Shown here: piece after piece, positions 17,506-26,136 of the stretch | How the letters are laid out: every line of letters begins with the position of its first letter | Numbering within the stretch: position 1 is the stretch's first letter | Assembly (NCBI RefSeq): GCF_001542905.1 | Contig: NZ_LOAJ01000001.1 | Coordinates: 2,108,001-2,172,000, forward strand | DNA from: Halorubrum aethiopicum | Lineage (GTDB): Archaea; Halobacteriota; Halobacteria; Halobacteriales; Haloferacaceae | DNA length: 64,000 nucleotides | Reading direction: 5' to 3' | The notes under the pieces: model-generated | Databases searched by the model: none | What the model was told of the DNA's origin: nothing | Seen by the model: only the letters and a program-made list of their open reading frames with translations | Made by a program: the position numbers and the translations under genes

Positions 17506-17685
17506 TCAGATCCCGAGTTCCGCCTGGAGGTCGTCCCAGTCCTCGTGGAAGCCGTGGGTGGACTCCGTCTCGGCACCGACGGCGGACTGGTACACCTCGT
17601 CGTACTGGAGCAGTTCGCCCCACCCGTCGTGGAACGCCCAGTTACAGTATTGGCACATGTATCGGCGAACGCGCCGGTCGGCCAT
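17506..17685 (-). CDS. Small cysteine-pair protein (59 residues)
   Basis: A short gene between the phosphodiesterase and the dehydrogenase, ATG at 17685. The product begins MADRRVRRYMCQYCNWAFHD and ends acidic (HEDWDDLQAELGI). A single CxxC pair (CQYC) followed by conserved-looking Trp/His residues suggests a zinc-binding microprotein, of which haloarchaea have many with unknown function. Codon use and acidic tail fit a real gene. It is 63 bases from the stop of the dehydrogenase upstream on the same strand. Confidence 0.65.
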   Translation of the reverse strand: MADRRVRRYMCQYCNWAFHDGWGELLQYDEVYQSAVGAETESTHGFHEDWDDLQAELGI

Positions 17686-17748
17686 AAGCGTTGGCGAGGT
17701 CGAAAAAACGGGAGAACGGTGCGGCGTCGCGTCGGCGTGGCGGCCGAT

Positions 17749-18918
17749 TCAGGGCTCGAGCAGGACCTTCGTGACGCCCTCCTCGCGAGCGTCGAACGCC
17801 TCGTACATCTCGGGGGCGTCCTCGAGGTCGACGCGGTGAGAGACGACCCAGGACGGGTCGGCGCGTCCCTCGATGATCATGTCGCGCAGGTACCGGTTGT
17901 ACGCCTTCACGTTACACTGGCCGGTCCCGCACTTCAGCCCCTTCTCGAAGAACTTCCCGAAGTCGATGCCGAGCCGCCCCTGCGCGGCCATGTCGTCGGG
18001 CGCGCCGGGGTCCTCGGGCACGTACAGGCCGGGGATCCCGAGCTGGCCCGTCGGCCGGACGACCCGGATCAGGTTGTTGATCACGACCGCCGGGTTCTCC
18101 TTGGCGGGCTGATAGGAGTAGTCCTCCGTCTCGGTGTCGACGTCGTCGGGGTCCGTCGCCTGGTACCCGACCGCGTCGACGCCCTTGTCGACCATCCCGC
18201 CGTGCTCCTCGAGGATCTGGTCGACCGGGTCGCCCTCGGAGAAGTCGATCGCGTGGGCGTCACAGTGCTCCTCGGCCAGCTCGAGCCGGCTCGGCACCTG
18301 GTCGACCACGTAGATCTCCGCCGCGCCCTTGATCTTGGCGCTGTAGGCGGCCATCAGCCCGACCGGACCGGCCCCGAAGATCGCGACCGACTCGCCGGGC
18401 TGGAGGTCCGCCAGCTCGGTGCCGTGCCATCCTGTCGGGAAGATGTCGGCGAGGAGCGAGAACGCGTCCTCGTGCTCGCGGCCCTCGGGCAGCTTCAGCG
18501 CGTTGTGGTCCGCGTACGGGACGCGGAGCTTCTCCGCCTGTCCGCCGGGGTACGGCCCCATGGCGACGTAGCCGTACGCGCCGCCCGCGAAGCCGGGGTT
18601 GACGTTGGTACAGAAGCCGGTGTACCCCTCCTCGCAGTTCTGACAGAAGCCACAGGAGACGTTGAAGGGCATCACCACGCGGTCGCCCTCCTCCAGCGTC
18701 GAGACGGCCTCGCCGACCTCGCTTACGATCCCCATGTTCTCGTGGCCGAAGACGATCCCCTCCTCGGCCGCGGTTCGGCCCTCGTACATGTGGAGGTCCG
18801 ACCCGCAGATACACGACGTCGTGATGTCCACGACCACGTCGTTCGGGTGCTCGATCTCCGGTTCCTCCACGTCCTCGACAGCGACCTCGTACGGTCCCTG
18901 ATACACTACTGCTTTCAC
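17749..18918 (-). CDS. Zinc-dependent alcohol dehydrogenase, glutathione-independent formaldehyde dehydrogenase type
   Basis: A 389-residue medium-chain dehydrogenase. The catalytic zinc site uses the Cys in CICGSDLHMY (about residue 38) and GHENMG (about 59), the structural zinc site CGFCQNCEEGYTGFC (about 90-104), and the NAD motif GAGPVGLMAA (about 172). Features of the formaldehyde-dehydrogenase (FdhA) subgroup are the AYGYVAMGPYPGGQAE block, FPTGWHGTELA, the long insertion containing DAVGYQATDP, and IPGLYVPEDPGA. The family oxidises formaldehyde or other aldehydes with tightly bound NAD. With formate dehydrogenase and formate-folate ligase downstream, a one-carbon role is plausible but inferred; a general alcohol dehydrogenase is the alternative. 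Confidence 0.82.
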   Translation of the reverse strand: MKAVVYQGPYEVAVEDVEEPEIEHPNDVVVDITTSCICGSDLHMYEGRTAAEEGIVFGHENMGIVSEVGEAVSTLEEGDRVVMPFNVSCGFCQNCEEGYTGFCTNVNPGFAGGAYGYVAMGPYPGGQAEKLRVPYADHNALKLPEGREHEDAFSLLADIFPTGWHGTELADLQPGESVAIFGAGPVGLMAAYSAKIKGAAEIYVVDQVPSRLELAEEHCDAHAIDFSEGDPVDQILEEHGGMVDKGVDAVGYQATDPDDVDTETEDYSYQPAKENPAVVINNLIRVVRPTGQLGIPGLYVPEDPGAPDDMAAQGRLGIDFGKFFEKGLKCGTGQCNVKAYNRYLRDMIIEGRADPSWVVSHRVDLEDAPEMYEAFDAREEGVTKVLLEP

Positions 18919-19113
18919 GAGTGATCCATGAGAAGGGTAGGCAGCATATGACGTAAGTCTATTTACAGGTCAGTTACCCTTAACAATTCCATAACGATCG
19001 ATAGCAATAGTTTCTCGAGACGGATCAAGCGCGAGACGCTCCCGCCGAGAGGTTCAAACCCGTCGAGCACGTCCGTGTGGACGTATGGCACACAGACGGG
19101 AGCCGGGGATTTC

Positions 19114-19281
19114 ATGGTGACCTACCGACGGGGCGGTTACGTTCAGAGCGGCGACGACGCCGTGGAGCGAGGCTGTGACCACTGCGGGTGGCACGCCGTC
19201 GCCGACTCCTATCCGGAACTGATCGCCGCCTACCAGCGACACCTCCGGGAGGACCACCCGAAGGCGTGGCTCAGGGCGTGA
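19114..19281 (+). CDS. Small zinc-finger-like protein (55 residues)
   Basis: Starts at the ATG at 19114 (MVTYRRGGYVQSGDD) rather than an in-frame GTG at 19075, because upstream residues look non-coding. It contains CDHCGWHAVADS and, 20 residues later, YQRHLREDHPKAW, so two Cys and two His could bind zinc in a C2H2-like knuckle. Haloarchaea carry many such small proteins; the function is unknown. It converges on the gene at 19289. Confidence 0.6.
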   Translation: MVTYRRGGYVQSGDDAVERGCDHCGWHAVADSYPELIAAYQRHLREDHPKAWLRA

Positions 19282-19288
19282 GACCGAG

Positions 19289-19867
19289 TCACGGCTCGGC
19301 GCGTTCCGTCCGACGACGCCAGACCAGCATGTACACCTCCCACGGGTCGATCCCGTAGCGGTCCGCGAGCTCGTCGCACGCCGCGAGGTAGTCGTCGTAC
19401 TCGTCGATCGACGGCGGGTCAGGGTACGGCCCCTCGAGCGCCGTCAGGTCGCGCACGGTCCCCCACGTGTGCGGGCCGACGACGACGAACCGGTCCGGGT
19501 GGAGGAACGCGAGGAACGCCGAGGCGACCGGGAGGTCGACGCCCGGCAGCGCGGTCAGCGCGTCGATCGCGTCCCCGTACGCCTCCCGGTCCGCCTCGAT
19601 CGCGGCCGCGATCGCGTCGCGGACCGCCTCGAAGTCGGCCCCCTCGAAGGCGTCCTCGCGCCGGCTCCGGTCCTCCCCCGGCGGCTCGTCGCCGAGGTAC
19701 CGGCGGCCGTACCACCGCACCACCCACTGGGCGTCGCGACGGCCGTACTCGCCGCTTTGGAACGCGTCCGGCAGGGTCTCGACGGCCTCGGACTCGACCG
19801 TGTACAGCGGCTCCGTCGACCGGTACGCCTCAAGCGCCGCCTCCACGTCGGCTCGCGAGGGGTCCAT
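19289..19867 (-). CDS. Conserved haloarchaeal protein, helix-hairpin-helix-like
   Basis: A 192-residue acidic protein I do not recognise as a named family. The central ALTALPGVDLPVASAFLAFLHPDRFVVV resembles the helix-hairpin-helix region of base-excision DNA glycosylases (LPGV-A pattern), and the HTWGTVRDL segment follows. The N-terminal half (YGRRDAQWVVRWYGRRYLG) is helical. No catalytic residue set can be assigned. The C-terminus WEVYMLVWRRRTERAEP is basic. A DNA-binding role is possible from the HhH-like segment only. Confidence 0.6.
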   Translation of the reverse strand: MDPSRADVEAALEAYRSTEPLYTVESEAVETLPDAFQSGEYGRRDAQWVVRWYGRRYLGDEPPGEDRSRREDAFEGADFEAVRDAIAAAIEADREAYGDAIDALTALPGVDLPVASAFLAFLHPDRFVVVGPHTWGTVRDLTALEGPYPDPPSIDEYDDYLAACDELADRYGIDPWEVYMLVWRRRTERAEP

Positions 19868-20004
19868 GTCGTCGCGGTCGGTCGCCGCACACCTAACGCT
19901 TCCGTGCGGCCGCCTGAAGCGGTCCCCGAGAGAACCACCGACACACTCATGGAACTAGCGGCATAGATCGTGACACATGAACACGCTTCGAGCGGGTGAT
20001 CGAT

Positions 20005-22155
20005 ATGTCCAGTGAGGGTGACGACGCGGTGAAGACGATCTGCCCGTACTGCGGCGTGGGCTGCGGGATCCAGATCCAGCAGGGGGAGGACCGCGGCGAC
20101 GTGAACTTCAGGCCGTGGGGCGACGCCCCGGTCAACGAGGGACGGATCTGTATCAAGGGGGGCGCGGCGACGCAGGTCGTCGACCACGAGGACCGGCTCA
20201 CGGAACCCTTGATAAAGGAGGACGGCGAGTTCCGCGAGGCGACGTGGGAGGAGGCGTACGACCGGATCGTCTCTGAGATGGAGCGGATCCGCGAGGAGCA
20301 CGGCCCCGACGGCATGGGCTTTTACGGCTCCTCGAAGACGATGAACGAGGAGAACTACCTCCTCCAGAAGCTCGCGCGCCGGTACGGCACCAACAACGTC
20401 GACAACTGTACCCGGATGTGTCACGCCTCCACTGTCTGGGCGCTCCGGACCAGCCTCGGCGCGGGCGCGATGACGAACAGCATGGAGGACTTGGAGGAGG
20501 CCGCGGACGTGTTCTGGATCCAGGGCGCGAACCCGGGCGAGCAGCACCCGATCGCCAACAGCCAGTACTTCCGGCAGGCCGTCCTGGAGGGCGCGACCGT
20601 CATCCAGGTCGACCCCCACGCCAACAAGACCACGCGGTCGTTCGACATCGGGGAGACCGACCGCCACATGCACCTCCAGTTGAACCCCGGTGCCGACATC
20701 CCCCTCCTGAACGTCGTGCTCAAGACGATCCTCGAGAGACACGAGGCGGAGCCCGACGCGGGGTGGATCGACGAGGACTTCATCGAGGAGCGGACCGAGG
20801 GGTTCGAGCACCTGAAGGAGACCCTCGCGGACTTCGACAAGGAGGAGGCCGCGGAGGAGGCGGGCGTCCCGCTCGAGGACATCGAGCTCGCCGCGGAGAA
20901 GTACGCGATGGCGAACAACGCGGCCATCTTCACCGGGATGGGGATGAGCCAGCACACCTGCGGCGTCGACAACGTCCAGAACGAGATCAACCTCGCGCTG
21001 ATCACGGGCAACCTCGGCAAGCCCGGGACCGGCGTCAACCCGCTCCGCGGCCAGAACAACGTCCAGGGGACGAGCGACGTGGGCGCGATGCCGAACGTGT
21101 TGCCCGGCTACCAGCTCGTCGACGACGACGAGGCCCGCGAGTCGGTCGAGGAGGTGTGGGGCTTCGAGGTGCCCGACGAGCCCGGCCTCACCAACGTCGA
21201 GATCTCCCACGAGGCGGGCAAGTCCGTCCACGGGCTCTACGTGATGGGCGAGAACCCCGTGATGAGCGAGCCCGACGGCAACGTGGTCGAGGAGCGGCTG
21301 AAGTCGCTCGAGTTCATGGTGGCACAGGACATCTTCATGACCGAGACCGCCGAGTTCGCGGACGTCGTCCTCCCGGCGACGACGTGGGCCGAACGCGGCG
21401 GCACGGTCACCAACACCGACCGGCGCGTCCAGCGGATGCGCGGCGTCGAGAAGGTCCACGAGAACACGAAACACGACCTCGACATCCTGATGGAGGTCGG
21501 CAGCCGCCTCTTCAGCGAGGAGGAGTTCCGCTTCGACGACGTGGAGGCCGTCTTCGAGGAACTGCGTGAGGTCTGTCCGATCTACCACGGCATGACCTAC
21601 GACGGCCTCGGCGAGGAGGGGCTCCACTGGCCCTGCTACGAGGAGGGCGACGAGGGCGACCAGTTCCTCTACGAGGACTCCTTCGACACCGAGAACGGCC
21701 TCGGACGGATCGAGGGGGTTCGCCACCAGCCGCCGGCGGAGGTCCCGGACGAGGAGTACCCGCTCATCCTCACCACTGCCCGCCTCGAGGAGCACTACAA
21801 CACGGGGACGATGAGCCGGCGCTCGCCCACGCTCTCGCGACAGCACCCGGAGAACTTCGTCGACGTCCACCCGAACGACGCCGATCACTACGGCATCGAG
21901 GACGGCGACGTCGTCACGCTCCGGTCGCGACGCGGCGAGATAGAGGTGAAAGCGCAGGTGACGGAGGACATCAAGGAGGGCGTCGTCTGGACGACGCCGC
22001 ACTTCGCGGCCGCCTCCGCGAACCGGCTCACGAACGACGTGTTGGACGACCGCGCGAAGATCCCCGAGTACAAGGCCGCGGCCGCCGACATCGCGGTGAC
22101 CGTCTCCGACGGCGGCGAGCCGGCCGGCGACGACCCCGAGCCCGCCGACGACTGA
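20005..22155 (+). CDS. Molybdenum formate dehydrogenase, catalytic (alpha) subunit, Cys type
   Basis: An FdhF/assimilatory-type oxidoreductase of 716 residues with bis-pterin molybdenum cofactor. An N-terminal [4Fe-4S] site uses C13, C16, C20 and C49. The molybdenum ligand is Cys139 in TRMCHASTV, the position occupied by selenocysteine 140 in E. coli FdhF; the histidine after it and the preceding DNCTRM match formate dehydrogenases rather than nitrate reductases. Cofactor segments follow (FWIQGANPGEQHP, GNLGKPGTGVNPLRGQNNVQG, VLPATTWAERGGTVTNTDRR, and a C-terminal molydopterin-binding domain from about 575). I used the ATG at 20005; a GTG three codons earlier is possible. No beta subunit is adjacent, so the electron acceptor is unknown. 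FTHFS and moaC follow. Confidence 0.85.
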   Translation: MSSEGDDAVKTICPYCGVGCGIQIQQGEDRGDVNFRPWGDAPVNEGRICIKGGAATQVVDHEDRLTEPLIKEDGEFREATWEEAYDRIVSEMERIREEHGPDGMGFYGSSKTMNEENYLLQKLARRYGTNNVDNCTRMCHASTVWALRTSLGAGAMTNSMEDLEEAADVFWIQGANPGEQHPIANSQYFRQAVLEGATVIQVDPHANKTTRSFDIGETDRHMHLQLNPGADIPLLNVVLKTILERHEAEPDAGWIDEDFIEERTEGFEHLKETLADFDKEEAAEEAGVPLEDIELAAEKYAMANNAAIFTGMGMSQHTCGVDNVQNEINLALITGNLGKPGTGVNPLRGQNNVQGTSDVGAMPNVLPGYQLVDDDEARESVEEVWGFEVPDEPGLTNVEISHEAGKSVHGLYVMGENPVMSEPDGNVVEERLKSLEFMVAQDIFMTETAEFADVVLPATTWAERGGTVTNTDRRVQRMRGVEKVHENTKHDLDILMEVGSRLFSEEEFRFDDVEAVFEELREVCPIYHGMTYDGLGEEGLHWPCYEEGDEGDQFLYEDSFDTENGLGRIEGVRHQPPAEVPDEEYPLILTTARLEEHYNTGTMSRRSPTLSRQHPENFVDVHPNDADHYGIEDGDVVTLRSRRGEIEVKAQVTEDIKEGVVWTTPHFAAASANRLTNDVLDDRAKIPEYKAAAADIAVTVSDGGEPAGDDPEPADD

Positions 22156-22240
22156 TTTCTCCCCGAACTCTTCGAGGCCCCGCTTTCACGCGACCGGAAC
22201 GACCTCCAACGCTCTTGACCCGTGCCCGAGAAGGGCCGAT

Positions 22241-23953
22241 ATGGCCACGACCGACGCCGATATCGAAGACGGAGCGCCCGAATCCGACCTCGCCGTCGCG
22301 CGCGCGACCGACACGCGGCCGATCGAGGAGGTCGCCGCCGACCTCGGCTTGACGCCCGACGACATCGAACCGCGCGGGGCGGGCGTCGCGAAGCTCACGG
22401 GCGAGGCGGTTCGGTCGGCGACCGCGGGCGACGCCGACGGGACGACCGTCCTCGTGACGGGGATGACGCCGACGCCGAAAGGGGAGGGGAAGACGGTGAC
22501 CACCGTCGGGCTCGGCCAGGGGCTGGCGGCGCTCGGGGAGTCCGCGGCGGTCGCGATCCGCGAGCCCTCGCTCGGGCCGGTGTTCGGGATCAAGGGCGGC
22601 GCGGCCGGCGGCGGCTACTCGCAGGTGCTGCCGATGGAGGAGATAAACCTCCACTTCACCGGCGACATCCACGCGCTGACGGCCGCACACGACCTGATCG
22701 CCGCGGCGCTCGACAACCACCTCCACCAGGGGAACGAGCTCGAGATCGACGCGCGCCGGATTGACTGGCCGCGCGCGCTCGACGTCAACGACCGCGCGCT
22801 CCGCGAGACGGTGGTCGGACTCGGCGGCCCCACGCGCGGCGTCCCGCGCGAGGACGAGTTCGTCATCACCGCGGCATCCGAGCTGACGGCCGTGCTCGGG
22901 CTCGCGACCGACCTCGAGGACCTCAAGGCGCGGATCGGCCGGATCGTCCTCGCGCAGGACGCCGACGGCGACCCGGTGACCCCGTCGGATCTGGGCGTCA
23001 CGGGCGCGGTCGCGGCGCTGCTCCGCGACGCGTTCCGCCCGAACCTCGTCCAGACCGTCGAGGGCGTCCCGGCGCTCGTCCACGGCGGCCCGTTCGCGAA
23101 CATCGCGCACGGCACCAACACCCTCGTGGCCGACCGCGTCGCCGCGTCGCTCTCGGAGTACCTCGTCACGGAGGCGGGTTTCGGCGCGGACCTCGGCGCG
23201 GAGAAGTTCGCCCACATCGTCGCCCGCGAGGGGATCGTCCCGGACGTCGCGGTCGTCGTCGCGACGATTCGCGGGGCCAAACGCCACGGCCTGGAGATGT
23301 GGCCGACCGACTTCGGCGCGCTCGCCGAGCCGGATCCGGAGGCGGTGCGTGCGGGGGTCGACAACCTCCGCCGCCACGTCGAGATCGTCGAGTCGTTCGG
23401 GATCCCCGCGGTCGTCGCGATCAACGTCTTCCCCGACGACACGGAGGCGGAGCTCGCGGCGCTCGAGGCGGAGCTCGCCGAGGACGGGATCGCGGTCGCC
23501 CGCTCGACGGCGTACCGCGACGGCGGCGAGGGGGCGATCGACCTCGCCGAGCGGGTCCGGGAGCTGGCCGGAACCGGGGAGTTCGCGCCGCTGTACGACG
23601 TGAACGAGCCGGTACGCGAGAAGATCGAGACGGTCGCCCGCGAGGTGTACGGCGCGGACGGCGTGGAGTACGTCGACGGGGCGGACGACGACGTGGACCG
23701 CCTCGAGGAGTGGGGGTACGGCGACCTCCCGGTCTGTCTCTCGAAGACGCCGTACTCCTTCGCCGACGACCCCTCGCTGACGGGCGTCCCGGAGGGGTGG
23801 ACGCTCACCGTTAGAGAGGTGACGCCCTCGGCGGGGGCCGGGTTCCTCGTGGCCAAGACCGCGGACGTGATGACGATGCCGGGGCTGCCCGCCGAGCCGG
23901 CCGCCGAGGGGATCGACGTCGACGCCGACGGCGACATCTCCGGGCTGTTCTAG
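22241..23953 (+). CDS. fhs: Formate-tetrahydrofolate ligase
   Basis: FTHFS activates formate with ATP onto tetrahydrofolate, giving 10-formyl-THF for purine and one-carbon metabolism. The P-loop is TPTPKGEGKTVTTVGL (about residue 76), followed by REPSLGPVFGIKGGAAGGGYSQV (family signature), FTGDIHALTAAH, HGGPFANIAHGTNTL, and the C-terminal VAKTADVMTMPGLP. The 570-residue length is normal. It lies 85 bases downstream of the formate dehydrogenase gene, on the same strand, so formate produced or consumed by one can feed the other. Confidence 0.96.
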   Translation: MATTDADIEDGAPESDLAVARATDTRPIEEVAADLGLTPDDIEPRGAGVAKLTGEAVRSATAGDADGTTVLVTGMTPTPKGEGKTVTTVGLGQGLAALGESAAVAIREPSLGPVFGIKGGAAGGGYSQVLPMEEINLHFTGDIHALTAAHDLIAAALDNHLHQGNELEIDARRIDWPRALDVNDRALRETVVGLGGPTRGVPREDEFVITAASELTAVLGLATDLEDLKARIGRIVLAQDADGDPVTPSDLGVTGAVAALLRDAFRPNLVQTVEGVPALVHGGPFANIAHGTNTLVADRVAASLSEYLVTEAGFGADLGAEKFAHIVAREGIVPDVAVVVATIRGAKRHGLEMWPTDFGALAEPDPEAVRAGVDNLRRHVEIVESFGIPAVVAINVFPDDTEAELAALEAELAEDGIAVARSTAYRDGGEGAIDLAERVRELAGTGEFAPLYDVNEPVREKIETVAREVYGADGVEYVDGADDDVDRLEEWGYGDLPVCLSKTPYSFADDPSLTGVPEGWTLTVREVTPSAGAGFLVAKTADVMTMPGLPAEPAAEGIDVDADGDISGLF

Positions 23954-23978
23954 GCCGTCGCCCGCCGGACCGCTCCCG

Positions 23979-24461
23979 TCAGACCTCGCGTTTCTCCTTC
24001 GAGACGACCTCCACGTCCGCGATCCGCGTGTCCGGGTACTCCCCGTCGGCGTCCTTCTCCGCGGCCTTCACCATGTCCCAGACGACGTTGAGCCCGGTCG
24101 TGACGCCCTCGAGCGCCTCCATCTCGCAGCCGGTCTTGCCGGTCGTCTCCACCGCGACGCGCAACTCGACCCGGTCGTCGCCGACCGCGAACTCCGTGTC
24201 GACGTTCGTGATCGGGATCTGGTGACACATCGGGATCGTCTCCCAGGTGTGCTTGACGGCCTGTATCGCCCCGATCCGGGCGGTCGCGAGCACGTCGCCC
24301 TTCCCGATCCCGTCGGCGCGGATCGCCTCGATCGTGGAGGGCGTGAGCCGGATCTCCCCGCGGGCGACCGCCCGCCGGGCCGTGTCGGGTTTCGCGCCCA
24401 CGTCGACCATCTGGACGTCGCCGTCGGCGGTCGTGTGGGTCAGTTCGTCCTGGTCACTCAT
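23979..24461 (-). CDS. moaC: Cyclic pyranopterin monophosphate synthase
   Basis: MoaC forms the cyclic pyranopterin phosphate in molybdenum cofactor synthesis. The conserved MCHQIPITNVD and KTGCEMEALEGVTTGLNVVWDMVKA blocks carry the active-site residues; the VDVGAKPDTARRAVARGEI start is standard. 160 residues. Its ATG overlaps the stop region of the NAD(P)HX repair gene by 8 bases, so the two are translationally coupled. Location near the molybdenum formate dehydrogenase fits the cofactor demand. Confidence 0.95.
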   Translation of the reverse strand: MSDQDELTHTTADGDVQMVDVGAKPDTARRAVARGEIRLTPSTIEAIRADGIGKGDVLATARIGAIQAVKHTWETIPMCHQIPITNVDTEFAVGDDRVELRVAVETTGKTGCEMEALEGVTTGLNVVWDMVKAAEKDADGEYPDTRIADVEVVSKEKREV

Positions 24462-25965
24462 CGTACAGCGCGTGCGGGAGCCGGTCGATTAAGTCCGTCG
24501 CCACGAGCCCGTGTCCGTTCGCCTCGGCGGCCGCGTCGCCCGCGAGCCCGTTCACGTACGCGCCCGCGGCCGCCGCCTGGAACGGGTCCGTTCGGCCCGT
24601 CTTCGGGGCTTTTTGTGTCGTTCGCGGATCCGTTTGAGCCGTTCGCGGATCCGTTTGAGCCGCGAGCGCGCCGACCGTCCCCGCGAGCACGTCCCCGGTA
24701 CCGCCGACGGTCATGCCCGGATTGCCGGTGCGGTTCTGTCGGACCCGCTCCCCGTCGTCGCTCGCGATCACGTCGTACCGCCCCTTCACGAGGATCGTGT
24801 GACCCACCTCGGCGGCGAACGCCCTGACGAGATCCGCCCGCTCGGTCGGGTCCTCGGCGGTCTCGCCGCCCATTCCCCGGAGCTCGCCCTGGTGTGGCGT
24901 ACAGATCAGCTCGGCCTCCGTCTCGACCTCGGGGACGACCCGGAGCGCGTCGGCGTCGACGACCGCCCGGCCGGAGAAGTCGGCGAGGAACCGCCGAACG
25001 AACTCGACCGACACCTCCGCGTCCCCCATCCCGGGACCGATCACGACGACGTCCCGGTCGGCGGCGAGGTCGGCGACCCGCTCGAGGTGATCGGGCGAGA
25101 GCCGCTCTCCGGGAAGTCCTCGGACGATGAGGTCCGCCGAGTACCCCTGAACCTCGTCGGCGACGTTCGCCGGGCAGGCCACCCTGACGAGGTCGGCACC
25201 GGCTCGGAGCGCGGCCCGCGCTGACAGCGCCGGCGCGCCGGTGTAGGGCCCGCCGCCGACGACGAGGACCTCCCCGTTCTCGCCCTTGTGCGAGTCCGGG
25301 TCCCGGCCGAACCCGAGCAGGTCGCCCGGCCCGGTGTACCGCTCCGCGGCCGCCGGGATACCGATGTCGGCCACGGTCACGCCCGCGTCGAGCCGGTCGA
25401 GTCCCGGCTTTCCGTCGTGGAACGTCACGACGCGGTCCGCCTCGACGGCGACCGCTCCCTCCCCCCCGGTCGGATCCGCCGTGTCGGCGTCGACGCCCGA
25501 GGGCACGTCGACGGCGATCACGGTCGCGTCGAGCGAGTTCACCGCCTCGGCCGCGGTCCGTTCCGGCTCACGGAGCGCGCCGGAGACCCCGGTGCCGAGC
25601 ATCGCGTCGACGACGACGTCCGGCGACCCGAGATCGAGGTCGGCGGAGTCGGCGACGGTCTCGGTCGGGACCTCGGCCGCGCGGAGCGCCTCCCAGTTCT
25701 CGCGGGCGATGTCGGTCCCGATCGACTCCGGTCGCCCGAGCAGATGAACCGTCACGTCGCGGTCGGCGAGGAAGCGCGCCGCGACGAACGCGTCCCCGCC
25801 GTTGTTCCCGCGGCCGCAGACGAGCGCGACCGCGTCTCCGGGGTCGCTCGCCGCCCGGACCTCCCGGGCGACCGCGTTGCCGGACGACTCCATCAGCTGT
25901 TTCCGCGGGACGCCGAGGGCGGCCGCGTTCGCGTCGACGGCCGCCATCCGATCGCTCGAGATCAT
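24454..25965 (-). CDS. nnrD: Bifunctional NAD(P)HX epimerase/dehydratase
   Basis: A 503-residue fusion repairing hydrated NADH/NADPH. The N-terminal YjeF_N epimerase domain (about 1-210) has CGRGNNGGDAFVAARFL and the VDAMLGTGVSGALREP block. The C-terminal ADP-dependent dehydratase domain (about 225-500) has VVGGGPYTGAPALSARAAL, VIGPGMGDAEVS, the TPHQGEL segment, and NPGMTVGGTGDVLAG, which binds ADP. Near residue 445 is an unusual Thr/Asp/Pro insertion (QTDPRTAQTDPRTTQKAPKT) encoded by a 21-bp tandem repeat. The gene overlaps moaC by 8 bases. Confidence 0.9.
   Translation of the reverse strand: MISSDRMAAVDANAAALGVPRKQLMESSGNAVAREVRAASDPGDAVALVCGRGNNGGDAFVAARFLADRDVTVHLLGRPESIGTDIARENWEALRAAEVPTETVADSADLDLGSPDVVVDAMLGTGVSGALREPERTAAEAVNSLDATVIAVDVPSGVDADTADPTGGEGAVAVEADRVVTFHDGKPGLDRLDAGVTVADIGIPAAAERYTGPGDLLGFGRDPDSHKGENGEVLVVGGGPYTGAPALSARAALRAGADLVRVACPANVADEVQGYSADLIVRGLPGERLSPDHLERVADLAADRDVVVIGPGMGDAEVSVEFVRRFLADFSGRAVVDADALRVVPEVETEAELICTPHQGELRGMGGETAEDPTERADLVRAFAAEVGHTILVKGRYDVIASDDGERVRQNRTGNPGMTVGGTGDVLAGTVGALAAQTDPRTAQTDPRTTQKAPKTGRTDPFQAAAAGAYVNGLAGDAAAEANGHGLVATDLIDRLPHALYDE
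24620..24661 (-). repeat. 21-bp tandem duplication inside the NAD(P)HX repair gene
   Basis: Two adjacent identical 21-bp units occupy 24620-24640 and 24641-24661. The frame is kept, and the repeat adds TDPRTAQ-type residues to a surface loop of the dehydratase domain. It looks like recent replication slippage. Confidence 0.85.
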
Positions 25966-26136
25966 ACCGGCGATCCGTGGGTGACGGCCATAACGGTGAT
26001 GGCATGACGAGACTCGCCTTCCCCGGCGTCGATTCGCTGCGTGGCGCTTTCACGCCTACCCGAACACGGAGACGATCGACGGAAGGGGAACATCTTCGGT
26101 GGTATCCTCAGGTGTGCGGAGCACGTATCCGGCTCC

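Noticed and set aside
19040-19070. tRNA T-loop-like sequence (ggttcaaaccc)
   Set aside because: No acceptor, D- or anticodon-stem partners can be built around it, so no tRNA gene is supported.
20404-20424. Selenocysteine formate dehydrogenase
   Set aside because: The codon at the molybdenum-ligand position is TGT (Cys), not TGA, and no in-frame stop interrupts the gene.
19555-22002. A long minus-strand reading frame (815 codons) antisense to the formate dehydrogenase gene
   Set aside because: It is a by-product of GC-rich codon use; its product lacks domains and has Arg/Leu/Val-heavy composition, whereas the plus-strand gene has complete motifs.
20005-22155. Assimilatory nitrate reductase instead of formate dehydrogenase
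   Set aside because: The motif around the molybdenum ligand (TRMCHASTV) fits formate dehydrogenases; nitrate reductase partner genes are absent.
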